Shown here: in pieces, positions 25,997 to 38,700 of the stretch
Layout of the letters: each line of letters begins with the position of its first letter
Numbering within the stretch: the first letter of the stretch is position 1
Origin: Liolophura sinensis
Lineage: Eukaryota > Mollusca > Polyplacophora > Chitonida > Chitonidae
Assembly: GCF_032854445.1 (NCBI RefSeq)
Contig: NC_088307.1
Coordinates: 13,592,017-13,656,016, forward strand
Length of the DNA stretch: 64,000 nt
Direction of reading: 5' to 3'
Notes under the pieces: generated by a model
Databases searched by the model: none
The model's input: the letters and a program-made list of their open reading frames with translations, nothing else
What the model was told of the DNA's origin: nothing
Program-made: the position numbers and the translations under genes

Positions 25997-26035
25997 TCAC
26001 ATTCCAGGTAACCCGAGGGCAGAATGCAACTTCAT
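25997..26035 (-). promoter_or_regulatory. uORF3 in candidate leader (12 codons)
   Basis: Encodes MKLHSALGLPGM, ends TGA, 30 nt before the main ATG. Its last ATG overlaps the stop codon as ATGTGA, a minimal start-stop element. It does not overlap the main ORF, so reinitiation at MGCVSCC is possible. Confidence 0.4.
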
Positions 26036-26074
26036 TTATAGCGACTGCATCGAGCCAAAAACAAACGAACGCAT
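26036..26074 (-). promoter_or_regulatory. uORF2 in candidate leader (12 codons)
   Basis: Encodes MRSFVFGSMQSL with an internal second ATG and ends in TAA, directly abutting the ATG of uORF3. Confidence 0.38.
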
Positions 26075-26093
26075 TCACCTCAAACTTTATCTT

Positions 26094-26126
26094 TCAAGAC
26101 GCAAACACCTTGGGCTGCGTTGCCAT
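26094..26126 (-). promoter_or_regulatory. uORF1 in candidate leader (10 codons)
   Basis: The ATG at 26126 has G at +4. It encodes MATQPKVFAS and stops with TGA. It overlaps the X-box-like palindrome, so it matters only if transcription starts upstream of 26132. Confidence 0.35.
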
Positions 26127-27829
26127 GGGAACAGGAACAGGGACAAGGAAGTAAATCGCCCTTAGTAATTAATCCTTAACCTTATATACAGATACTTGTT
26201 GCCATCACGTGTAACAAAAGTCTTTATGTACACATAAAAGCCAGACTGATGGGGTTAAATACATATATCTAAAGGCTATATGACCATTTCCCAGAGGATT
26301 CTTCCACCAGAGTATAACTTCACACTATACATCAGCCAGTTAGGTTTCTGTGACACACACATCTTTGGACGATGCCCCCATTTTCTTTCCCTTTTTTTCA
26401 ATCCATGTTGGTTGTCAGCAGAGTGGGGCCTTGCTCAAGAGTTAAGTTGATTGCTGAAGTCTTAAGGGTATGCAGGCAACCACTGTGAGCCCTGGGGACA
26501 GACAATGTCAGCCGTCTTCAAGGGTCTGCAGGGAACGCTGATTTCACGAGGTACGCAGACGGCCCCGATTGTTGAAAGTCCAGTTAAATTATCGTCTTTT
26601 GAAAAGTCTTGGTAGGTCTGGTATTAGCGGGCCCTCGGTATGGTGGCCTAGCTGTTATCAGGCGATTTGTTCCGTTGGTTTCTCACACGTCCATCAACGC
26701 CGGGATGCCCCAAACTCCCTTCCCACAAGGATCAATACACGGCTCTGGCTAATTTAGAATCTTCACCAGTTTTCTGGATCTACCAGAGATCAGTGAACCT
26801 GAAGTCGCCGATCGCTTCAGCTCCGGACGGGAATCTTAATAAACAAGCCCTCTGATAGATCTCTGAGGGATCAGCAATGCAAAGTAACCAGGGTTGTCTA
26901 AATATGAAACCGTGCAGTACTCTCAAGATTACTCTCTAACCAAATTGCTAAGGGCATCAAGAAAATTAAAACTTCCACATAATATCACTGGCCAAAATAA
27001 ACCACTATCTTTAAACACCAGTCCAGAAGCATACAGTACTCCCTGTTAGCATATAGATTCAAAGGTACATACAATGCTACCTGGCTTATTATAAAATGGG
27101 TAGATTTACTTCCTGGTTATGAGGGGAAGAGAAGTATATGCAAATGAAGAAAGTAATCCTTGCGTGTCACTGGGGCTAACCACACATGTTATTCATGTCC
27201 TGGCACAATGCCAAGTTCCTAGCATTTCCTTAAAGAGCTGAAAGTTGACATCTCAAGAGAGTTTTTCTTTTCTTGCCAAAGCAGTTCCTGGTTTCAGCTG
27301 ACAGTCATGATCTCCTCAATGACGCGTGGAAATAGATCCCGCTCGTTTTCAGCTCAATCATCCAATATTTATGGCCCGGTCAGGTGTTTTTCTGTTGCCC
27401 TTTGACAACAATTTTGCAAGAATTCCTTTCATTAACAAGAGTCCACGTGATTTATCCTCAATCTTCGTCACCTTTCTGTTCATCAGTTCCAGAGTTGTTA
27501 ATGGTTTGCCTCAGATGTGTATTGTACGAGCAAGCCCAAGTCCTCTCAGCTATGTCCAGTGGCCAAGTCCTAAAAGGACAGGACTACAGTGGACATGTGC
27601 CAGCATGAGCTGACCATTCCACCTAATCAAACTGACATCCACTAAATCAGATTCAGATTCATCTCCGACTGGAATCACAGAATTTCCCCCCCCTAATACA
27701 GCCATCATTGCGCTTCAGTTTGGCTCAAGCAGTTGTCAACAGTCCAGCATCCAGTCGATGAATTGAATAATACACCTCCAGTAGGAGTATCTGTTGGACA
27801 GCTTAGGGAAATCTTTTCACAGGGGACTC

Positions 27830-27853
27830 GGGGGGGGGGGGGGGGGGGGGGGG
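27830..27853. repeat. Poly-G tract, 24 bases
   Basis: Uninterrupted G on the + strand. Its length is likely polymorphic or mis-called in assembly. Confidence 0.9.
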
Positions 27854-29246
27854 ATTGCACACTTGCAAATCAGGCAGTTGTATCTAATTTGACCACAGCT
27901 GCTTTCCTCCTACCTCAGTGATACACTGGGTCAATTTCCTTGTAGTGGATCAAGTTACTGCAATGTCTATCACCACTAGACTGCTAAATACTCAATGAAT
28001 AAAATACTGTTAGCAGCTCTAGGATATAATAAATTGTCAGTAGAACTTTCAGCTGCACAAATTTCTTCTTGTCTTGTGAACAAAAAAACTGATGCCAGAA
28101 AAAAAAACTATTGAGAGCCCCCTGTGCTGCTGTTCTTGCTGAACGGAGAAGATGACAGCAACTTGCAGATGTGCTATATTGTGAACGCTCCTTGCTATAG
28201 TCCATATACAAACTTCAATCACTAAGACCACAATGCCCTGCAGTATACCATAACACCTTCTGCAGACGAGATCATTGTTAAGCTGTCCTCCACTGCCGCC
28301 ATTTTCACACAAACAGTTTTTAGCCGCAGCTGCAGGAAGTGCATTAACACACACACAGCTGACTTTTAAAAGCTATGTCATCTACATGTCCGACAAATAG
28401 ATGAAAAGACAAACTGTCATCACATCACACAACGTCGGAGAGCAATAACAAAACTACAAGTGCCTCAGGTATGTATCTCATTATTACAGGCTAGGCAGGA
28501 GCTTCCATATGAGGAATTTCAACAAACACAAATCTTGAGAAAAGGTTAAAGCATTTGACACGGTCTGGTACATGCACTTATATAAAGTAACCTAGGCAAA
28601 ATCGTTTCCACGACCCTCAACCCAGCCAGCTAAGACCGGTTATACACCAAACAGTGTGATCCAGACTGCATATCCATATATAATACGTGCACATTATACC
28701 CAGGTATATAGGTAGCACAAATAACTGAGTTTATTGGAGAAAGGCACCAGAACCAATAACAGTGGGCTGCCCACCAAATGAAGGGGAAATCCCTCAGCAG
28801 GGGGTCCTATTACAGTCAAATCCCACTGGATGAGCCTAGTAGGATTAACAGGGCAAAAATCAGCAGGCAAAACAGAAACACTCTAAAATATGATTACATT
28901 AAATAGCTGCAGCTGTTTGGAAACCCTAATTTCAGGATAATCAGTCAGATGAATCTTAGTTCTACTCCAGCACACAAGTAACTGTAACTCTGTGCTTTCA
29001 AACAAACCTCTTAAAGGATCCCTGCAGAGATGACAAACCACTTCACAAAAGACAGCCGGATACATATTTATATCTACTATACATACACATATCACATCTC
29101 AACTGTGTGCATGCACAATATACAAATCTTATCTATGACATTTTTAATTAATGTGTGACATGCAAACATGAAGATGCAAACCGCAATGATCTTAAAAAAC
29201 ATTGCTTACAATGTCGGAACATTTAAGAGCACACTTATAATGTACT

Positions 29247-29425
29247 GGATGCTGGCTTCCTCTCCGGCTGTACGTGGGAAGGTCTGCCAGCAACCTGCGG
29301 ATGGTCGTGAGTTTCCCCCGGGCTCTGCCCAGTTTTCACTCACCACAATGCTGGCCGCCGTCGTATAAGTGAAATATTCTTGAGTACGGCGTAAAACACC
29401 AATCAAATAAATAAAGAAATAAATA
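29247..29425 (+). mobile_element. SINE-A, 5'-truncated
   Basis: Starts at GATGCTGGCTTCCTCTCCGG, with complete body and tail (CAAATAAATAAAGAAATAAAT type). Low divergence from the window consensus. Confidence 0.88.
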
Positions 29426-29881
29426 TAACATACTGGCACATGTAGATTCTCTTCAGAATATCTGGGACATAGACGCCACAATATCACTTTATATTACTGT
29501 TCCACTTTGTCTTGGAAGTTAGCTAGAGTTTTTGATACATGTAAATAGTAATTCAACAACAACAACATTACACAGACTTACTGACTTGGGTGATGAGGTC
29601 TTCTGTACATACCACAGGATTATTTACAAGTTTTACCTCCGCAGTGTGTTTTTGAAGGTGTAAAAGACTGGGTGTGTCCAAGTGGCGAGGTAGTGGTAGA
29701 AGAGAGGGGTAAAATCAGGGGGTTGATACACACAGGAAGTTTGAAACTTGCTAAGAACCATTAAAGCCCTTCAAATGTACTCATGTGAGCTTAGATAACA
29801 CAGGTGGCCCCAGGGGAACGAGCATCTCACCCCCAGTGTCCATATGCTGCTTACCCCAAGGCAGAAAACTTCCAGGGTTTA

Positions 29882-29916
29882 GGGGAAGAAGGGGAAAGGT
29901 GGGGTGGGAATGGGAG
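29882..29916 (+). other. G-quadruplex-forming candidate
   Basis: GGGGAAGAAGGGG, then GGTGGGGTGGG and a further GGG: loops of 1-7 bases fit the usual quadruplex rule. About 3.9 kb upstream of the start codon. Confidence 0.55.
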
Positions 29917-30379
29917 TTCAGAGATGGTGTCATGTGACTCTCCAATTTAATAATCTGACGGATGCGACATTTCTTTGAAAATTCACTTCATCCCATTCGT
30001 AATAACTTTTGTCTCTATGTTCACGAACTGTCAATGATAAAAATAAAAATCACAGAAACAGATTTTTCCATCGCATTTGCAAAAGCTTCCCCTTTATGGT
30101 TCCTTACATGGGTTAACATGAAGTGCTAACCAAATACATGCACATATTCGAAGTCATTCGTTTTTTTCCTGACATTGCTCTATGTAAAAAGAACAAAACG
30201 AAAACCTTTCAAGAGCAACACCAAACTTCAAAGGTAAATTCAAACAAAAATGAGCACATGAGCAGATAGGGTACATGAGCAAATCGACATGGTCAGATCC
30301 TAATTTCTTATAGTCGGAGAGGCTGAAAGTTCTCTCCCCCAGTCTGACCATCAAGACATTGGTTAAGATGGTCACAAAT

Positions 30380-30900
30380 TGTGTGATGAATGTCCGCAGA
30401 CTGCGAAGAAGAACTTGGAATCAGAAGTCCTTGTTATCTTCGGAGGTTATTGATCATAATGATGAAGGGTTTGATTAAATTAGGACCAGAGTGACCTCTG
30501 GTCTGTGACACGACCCCTAAAGGAAAACCAGCCCCTCGTTCCAACATCTTTCGGGTCTTTGAATGGACACAAAATGACCCGAGGGGAACAATCGCAGCTT
30601 GATGGAGTCTGCTTCTCTCTCATTTGTGAAGAGTCTATGAAATTATAGACTCGGACTCTAGGCTGACCAGACGGCAGAGATAACTAAATGATTCTCCTCA
30701 ATTTGGTTCATCAGCTCATAGCCATCTGGGCAGAAATGACAGCTCTTTGAGGACGGAGATAACTAAATAATCAGCCAACTCGTTTTCTCTGCTTCATTTC
30801 ACAGGCTATTACAGCTTGCATTAATATTTGCATAGGTGTATAGGGACGTTCAAAAGTTCACAGAGAACAGCTGATGCATGGCGTGAGAGCAAATCCATCC
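30380..30900. promoter_or_regulatory. Candidate enhancer block
   Basis: A unique, repeat-free and less AT-rich block 4.4-4.9 kb upstream of the start. It contains two copies of GAGATAACTAAAT (from 30677 and 30756; GATA-type AGATAA core), an octamer ATTTGCAT near 30826 (POU site), CAGCTG E-box, AACAAT (SOX-type) and TGATCATAATGATGA (homeodomain-like). Motif co-occurrence only; no conservation data. Confidence 0.3.
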
Positions 30901-32629
30901 CCAAGACCTCTCATATTTATATTTATATGCTAATTTTTTTTTTAATTTCCTAAAGAACCAAATCAGATAAATTCCAAATCAGCTTCTATTAATTCCACTA
31001 AATGTGCTAAATACTGATTGAAATCTGTAAAATTCAAACTAAATTACCTTATGTCCTAATGTCCAATGCATTTGAAAAAGAAAGAATATCTGGGACAAAG
31101 ACCTCGAAAAACCCTTAAACCAGTCCAGCAATAACATTACATCATCCTATCTTAGAAATGACACAATGCCAACCAGGTCCATTGACCATGGAATCAAGCA
31201 GGCCGCCATTCTGTGCCTAAACTGGGTATTATTCTGACTTATTTCTGGGTGTAAAGATCAAAGAGTGGTGGCTGTATTATGTCTCCTTGTTCATGCCACA
31301 ATGTGGAAGCTAAACTCCAGCTCTAGCACAGAGGGATACTTTTGTGGCCGTATCCTCTCCCTTACTTAATTACAGGGCCAAATTTCAACAGGAGGGAAGA
31401 CACTTCAGGGATTAGGCTGGGTTTAGTGTTTGTCCAGACAATAGAAAGCTTTGTTAGCGCTGGAGTTCGAGGGTGAAGATGGACACACTTCAAGTATTGA
31501 CCGCTGTACACTGACCACCAATGACTAACACTGCATACAATACACACAGGCAACACATGTAACTGGAGTGGTCACTAATATAAACCATATTGATTTCTTC
31601 AGCAACAGAACTGTTTGTAGAGAGCTACAGGCAAGACAATTCCAGGGTACTGTCAACTCTCTGGGAAAACGGACAAACAATTCATACTCACGCAAACTGG
31701 ATTATTAACGGAATTTCCTGGGCACATTATTAAGGAAGTTGTCCATCATTAATCACATATCAATGTAGTTACTTAATATCAACTCTTCACAACTAGATAT
31801 GAGTTTTCATCTGTAATGTTGGAACTAAGCACCCCGGCTAAGGGGAAAAAAATCAATTGCTTAATTTCCATTCATATCTTCAGTGAGAAAGTGAATGGTG
31901 GACGAGGGATCTGTTCCAGGTTTATATAAACTCACCAACAAACTGTCGTGAAAAGAGTTCCATTTAGCTAGATCGGTAAGATAATTTACTGCCTTTCATT
32001 TGTAGCTAAACACCAGCAACAAATCATGCAGTAGTGAATTAACGTGACAATTACACAAGTCACACAAAAGACTTTTATCTTACTGATTAAAAATAACAAA
32101 CACACACACTGGCAAAAACCCCCCCAAAAACCTCAAAAACAAAGACTGAAGAAAAGGGGCCCAAAACACATAAAGAAAAACACTATAACATAGTGACAAT
32201 ACTTCTTCAATGAATTTTCCTTACCAAATATATACTGGCAAACCAGAACATCTCCTTATTAAGGTGTATCTACGTCAAATTATGACTTTAAGTTTTTGCT
32301 ATGATATGTAATTCACAAAAACCTGGCCTGCAAAATAATACATATAATTTTAGTGCATAATTAGCTGTATGAATGACAGCTTTTATGACATACATATTTC
32401 ATCCAAAGTATATTTTTGATGCATATATCTATATAGGCCATCAGCAATAACATTTGGTCTTTTTTTTTTCCACCACATAATCATATGTGATGAAATACGT
32501 AATGTTGTTCTTGCTTCCAATGGCTTTGTTGTTTTTGAATACAATTTGTTTGCTTGTTTCATTACAGTTTGACATGGATATAACATTTTGATGAAGTTTC
32601 ATGTATGAATACGTATACTGGCAAAGAAA

Positions 32630-32637
<8 letters not shown>

Positions 32638-32660
<23 letters not shown>

Positions 32661-32662
32661 TA
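32638..32662. repeat. (TA)n microsatellite
   Basis: Uninterrupted alternating TA preceded by poly-A. Confidence 0.9.
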
Positions 32663-33800
32663 AACAAGAGAAGAGAAAGAAATCTGGTTTTTAGGTATCT
32701 TACAATTTACACTCAGCATGTCTAAGTCCACTAAAAGAGTCACGTCACACAAAAATTAACCACAGAAAACATGTTCTGTCACCTCACAGTCAAAAACTAA
32801 TGCACTGGCTGTGAGAAAAACCCTGTTATAATTACTACACAGATCACTAATAATGTTCTTGTATAAAAACATATTACTGCATCGTTGGTCAGAAGTTAAA
32901 AATTCAAAAACGAACAAATTTGGAAAATATTTCACGTAAAAGACGAACAGCATTGAGAGTAGAACCAGAGCAGTAATGAAAGCGTGACACCTGCAGTTGG
33001 CAAATTGTCACAGGTTTTACTGGTGAAATACGGCCTGTTTTCAGTTCTGCTTTCATTCCAACTGTATATAAAGAATATATGTATATATGTATATAAAGAA
33101 GTCCATTGCCTGAAAGTATACAAATTCCCTATAGGCTAGTCTCCACAGCACAGCACACATGTTACCTCATCCGAAGAAGTTTGCCCCAGCTGGTTGAGAA
33201 ATATGTCAACCTCTGGAGTGGAAACTGTGAACTGAATCATGGGAAATCTAACTGGTAACGGCTGCTACAAGAACTGGCCACATCTTAAAACTGAAACTGC
33301 GTATTTAAAAACTACGATTTCGATAATCATTGTTGGTCTGCAGTTAAGAGCCCATTGACTATTTTTTTTTAATTTTGAACCAAGTCTAAAACAATTACTA
33401 TCAAAGACATTGTTCTCCTTTGACAATACTATCTCTCGTCGTAATTTTTCTAAGTCTATTTCAACACAACTGCGTTTGGATCACTATAGAGAGAAAAAAA
33501 AATACATGGCTGCGCAGGTACATCCCATAATGTGTTCAGAGATGGGAGAAAAGTGTAAAGTGCTGTTGAGACTAGCTATAGGGAAGTTGCACACTTCTAG
33601 TTAATGTGCTTCTGGTATGTATGCTTAAAATGTAGCAATGTACAAGCTGCCTGGCAACATGGTTTTAAACAGAATAAGGTAAAAAAAAATACATGCAGTG
33701 ATGAAATTTGCAATTTATTAGACATTACTGGTATAGAATTCCTCAAAATGCTGTGTTTTCATCAGATTTAACATACAATCGCATTTAGTATACCATTTAA

Positions 33801-33886
33801 AGTGCCATTAATGATCTTACACATTAAAAGTGGCATTAATGATCTAACACATTAAAAGTGCCATTAATGACTTAACATATTAAAAG
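33801..33886. repeat. 28-bp tandem repeat, three copies
   Basis: GTGCCATTAATGATCT phases at 33802, 33830 and 33858. Confidence 0.9.
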
Positions 33887-35165
33887 CAGTTTAAAGCCAA
33901 TATGTCAGCAAAAGAGAGTACAAATAACAAGCCTGTAAACATCCATCTAAACTTTTTGATAATTAATAAATTTCTCACACCACACCTTATCAGCAGACGT
34001 AATCCCTTTGGGGTCAATTTTTGTCCTAAGGTTTCCTTCCTGGTGTTGCTGTCCAGATAGAAACTGCCTGTCAGCCTGAGCAGCTGGAAGTGCTCTGAGT
34101 CAGGGGGAGGAGATGTCAGCAGTGAAATTTGCACCCATCTAGGTGCCCCCAGTTGACAAGGCTAGTTCATCTGCTATCATCACCATGGTTGACTCACAGA
34201 CAACCAGTAGAGGAGCATGGTATTGTGGGGTGTGTTGTGGGGGGTTGGGAGGGGTAGGAGAAGAGGGGGGGGGATTTCACAGGAACTGACTAGAATTTAT
34301 TCCACATCAAATGCCTCCTCTAAAATGTCAACATCTCACTTCGTGGCAAATCTTTTTAGCCTAATTAGCATATTAGGTGGAATTCCCTTTGATGTTGATA
34401 AAGGTAATTATATTTGCCGCATATTTCAACCGCCTTTCATCTGGCTCCATTTTTGAAACACATATTAATTCTTGCATAATTTGTCAGATCTAGATACATG
34501 TACATCTGGCTAATGGAAGCTACTAGAAGGTCACTATGCACGATGAGGCAGAAATAATCACAGTATATGGTGTCAATTACCTCAACAACAAACTTCAAAA
34601 ACAAGCAAATGCTTCCAAACATTTTGTGCACATTTAAGCAAAACTATGCACGTTTAAATCACAAAAACCTAATTCTTCAGGTTTAGAACAAATTCAATTA
34701 ATTTAAAGTTTGATAACCTTGAATTTTGATAGATACTTTCAGTCAATTAAATACACTGTCTCCATGGCCAGAGGCTGTCAAGGTTTCTCAGGTGATAAAG
34801 CTACACTAACTGATATGGCCAGGTGAGAAATACCAGCTAACAAAGCATAAGGAGAGATAAGTAAACCATACACCTTTGTTAAAATTAAAGATAAGATCAA
34901 AACTTTTCAAGGTTAAATGATTGAGGTGGACTCATGGGTATAGTTCAGAGATTCCAGAGATTAGTATGTAACAGCAAAAATCTGCTTAGTTTGTCATTAT
35001 ACTTGACCTCTGTGAAAACAAACTTCTAAGTACATCAGATTTTAATGAACATGCCGAGAACAGCTCGCTTCAACCCAAAAAAAAAAAAAAAGAAAAAAAA
35101 GAAAAAAAAACAACACCACCCACACCTTAGTATGGCCTCTGTAGTTGACATACTTACAATTTCGT

Positions 35166-35448
35166 GTCGGATAGCACAGTTGGTAGGGCACCCGCTTTGG
35201 GAGCGGTAGATCCCTTTCAACATGAAGGGGATAGTGCAACAACTTGTTCACCCATATCAGTATAATGGCTCGGGCGGAGCAGCTTACTTACGTTCGGTAA
35301 TGCGTCTCAGTGAAGCAGCACTAGATAAAAGAGCGGAGGAAATCCGTCCTGCAACAAGGAGGCACATCAAAGACACCCAAAAGATTCCTTCGTCATCATA
35401 TGATTGAAAAATCGTTGAGCACGACGTTAAACCCCAAGCACTCACTCG
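35166..35448 (+). mobile_element. SINE-B, internal deletion after the head
   Basis: A box (ATAGCACAGTTGGTAGGGC) present. Sequence jumps from GGTAGATCC directly to the AACATGAAGGGGATAG segment, removing the B box; body and CACTCACTC end follow. Confidence 0.83.
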
Positions 35449-37804
35449 TATTAACACAAAGAATCAGCAGTATCACAAAAAACCAAAACCGCAAGTTCAT
35501 CAAGTTAATTACCCCTGCTAATCCCACTGCAAATGAGTTCCATGGCACCTGCAAGGTCACAATAGCTCCTTATCCCTTAAAGAAAAAAATAAATAACGAC
35601 ATAGCTCTTCCATTTTTAGAAATACAAAAAGAATCAAACTCATATATATTTTCCTCATATATAGAAACTGCAGCTAGGCCATGAAAAATAGTACCTGAAT
35701 ATAGCTTCAGAGCACATACATGTATCTGCAGACTAGGAACAACAGGTGGTGACAAGAAGGACACTGTCAGAATATACGCACACAAGTATACATGCACCCC
35801 GAGGAGAAAATTAAACTGGAGTGTTTTGTGCTTATTCTCACCCTAAGAGATTCCCTCTGCGGGTGAAAACTGACCGAGTAAATACTATTCACCACTGTTC
35901 ACCACCAAAATGGAATACAGAGCCAGTTCTAATTAAGTGTCTCAGTACTACAGGCTATAGTCACAATTTTACACATGATCAAAGACATTTTTTTTTTTCA
36001 CTTCGTTATATGAAGTGACTGGGAACTGACTGGAGGCCGTATTTCACGGGTTAGGTGTGATCATTTGTCAACTTCCACACTGTTGTTGTTGCTGCACTGG
36101 TTTTAATTCCTCTCTATACTGTAGTGTTTTAAAATCAATTGTGCAGATAACTTACTCTTGTTTTCAGGTCTTTTGTCTATGATCTGCCAACAATGGAAAT
36201 TTCGACACTGGTATTCAACATTTCTTTAATGTACATATTATGATCAACAATTTTGGAAAATTTATTCACAATGCAAGCTGAAGAGCTTTATTGATTGTTT
36301 CCATGTTTTTTTTGTTTGAGCCTTTATTCATTATTAATACAATATTGACAAATCCTTAAAAAAGGTCATCAACAAGTGTTCTTAAATTCATTAAATATTG
36401 AACATTTTAACCATGTTCAGAATTCTTTTTTTAATTTTGAATTTATAAAAGATGAAAATGAAGAAATCAAATGCCTCTGTCAGGACTTTACACCGCCCTC
36501 TTTAGTCATCTTAAACTTAAATTTCTTAAATTCCTCCACAGATAAAATATTGGACAGAAGACCACCTTGTGATAATCTGGCTCATTCCTTCTTGTTTTAC
36601 ATGAGATTTGACATCTCTACATTTTCAGGCCAATCCTAAAACACCAATCCCATTTGTCACAGTGAAAGCGCTTGCCAGTCAGAGAAATGCTCACCTACAG
36701 TATGAGGTGTTATCTGGTATAGTATCTGTCTGGACACTGGACAAATGACTTGATTACCCCTGGGGCTGAAATCACTTGTCCATGGCCCACCTAACAGGCC
36801 TTGTGCTGGAATGTCATGGCCCTCGGGGGACAACTGTGGCTGTGGACACTGATCAATATCTTGCAATTAACAGTGGAAAGAATTTTTTTACCTCTCAACA
36901 TCGAATCTTAAGTACATAATTAATTGCAAAACACCCAAAATGAGCATATGACAAAATACTTGAAGAACGGCAAATTTCCAAGATCCTTAATAAGGCATTT
37001 GAGTCAAGTTGCACTCAGGCCACTAAGTTAAGTGGCTGACCAATGCTAAAAAGCTAGCATCGAGGCTGATGTTAAAAGATATGCCACAAATCTGACAGAG
37101 AAAGAGTCAAAAAAACTAAGCTAAAATAGAGAGAATGACCTAACTTTTGGCACAGTTAAAAGTCACGGCTGAAACTGACAGGATTAATATGCTGTTTAAA
37201 TAAAGTCTGGATTCTCTGACGCTGACACTGAGCCTATGGGGAGAGACCTGGACATAATCCGGTGTAACAAATACTCAGGAAGTTCGGACAAATCTCCCTG
37301 ACACAGACAATCAGTCAGGAAATGAGACAGTGCCTGGTGTCCAGGGTTTGTCCTAGTGCTGTTCCTCCTACCAAGGGACTGCTGCAATGTTGTGATGTAA
37401 CGGCTCTGCATGGGTCCGGGTGAGCCGAGACGAAGAAAACAATGCGTACATGTACAACAACAATACTGTCCTCAGAACAGGGAGTTGTACTGAAGTGACA
37501 AAATGTATGTGTGATTAGCACACCGACTCAGCCTGTTCAGATTTTAAAATCCCGCAAATACTGTCTACCCTAATTCCTCAACTTCCCATTCACCGCTGCA
37601 ACTAATATTATAAAATGTTGTGAGAGAACTGTGGGGTGTAAAATTTGCACAAATTTATGAAGACTGTAAATTTGTATGCGTAAATTTTACTAGAAAAATT
37701 GCTTCAAATTTAAATTGCTTAATTTACTAATATCACTGATGAATTTAATTAACTTGCTTAAATTTTTACCTATAAAGACTTTTAAAGGCACTGAATGGCT
37801 CACC

Positions 37805-37949
37805 CGTACATGGGAAGGTCTCGCAGCAACCTGCGGATAGTTGTGGGTTTCTGCCAGGCTCTGCCTGGTTTCCTCCTACCATAATGCCAGTCACCGTTGT
37901 ATAAGTGAAATATTCTTGAGTACAGCGTAAAACACCAAATAAATAAATT
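37805..37949 (+). mobile_element. SINE-A, 5'-truncated
   Basis: Body from CGTACATGGGAAGG to a short AAATAAATAAAT tail. Confidence 0.85.
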
Positions 37950-38564
37950 AATGTGATGGCTCACCGTCGCCAGCCATTTTGAAAACTCATGTGACATACA
38001 TGTTGAAATGTGAAACTATGATATTTTCATTAGCGAACTATTGGCACAACCTTATAGTCTTCATAACCCAACCGAGATGATAAACCAGACCTTGCTTTTC
38101 AATGCAGCTCATTATTTTGTGAGCAAAGCACCAGTATATGGTCTGGTTCCATTGGAAAAGTATGGTGATTTTCTTTTTTGAGAGACACAAAGGATTCAGT
38201 GTTACAGTGAATGTCAGAATTTTCAAATGGCAAACCGGGTTTATCTAGATAGACTAGACTCACATATAGTGTCACTAGGTTAAGCTGCATGCCCATTCAA
38301 GGCTTCAGACCAAGAGACGTACCTGTTAGATGGTGACAAAACATTTCTATATGATTCTCTACGATGAGCATGTTAATGTGTTACTACAACAGCGGGGAAT
38401 TTGAGGTGCACTTTACCATATACTCAAGACCATTTCATTTGCATACCCATCATTAAGATGCTCAGGTTGCCCAGGTGGGGGAACCAAAAGCCTTTATATC
38501 TTTATCTTTATATTGGTTAGATGATGGTGTGTACAAAAAAGCACTGAAAGACATCTAAACATTT

Positions 38565-38700
38565 CCACAGAAAGCTTATATATAACCATAACTTTAACCA
38601 CATCAAATTTCTAACCCAGCTAACTGACTTAACATCCACAGAAACAGCTTACATATAACCATAACTTTAACCACATCAAATTTTCAACCCAGCTTTCACA
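38565..38700. repeat. 71-bp direct duplication
   Basis: Core TATAACCATAACTTTAACC, then ACATCAAATTT, repeated at a 71-bp offset with small differences. Confidence 0.88.

Larger units (their letters stand above)
25967..26200 (-). promoter_or_regulatory. Candidate promoter and 5' leader of the RasGAP gene
   Basis: On the minus strand a TATATAAG box lies at 26188-26181, about 215 bp before the ATG. If it is used, transcription would start near 26150 and give a leader of ~185 nt. A near-perfect RFX/X-box-like palindrome (GTTGCCATGGGAAC on +, one mismatch from GTTGCCATGGCAAC) is at 26119-26132. The leader would carry three short uORFs. The start site is inferred from motif positions only. Confidence 0.4.
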
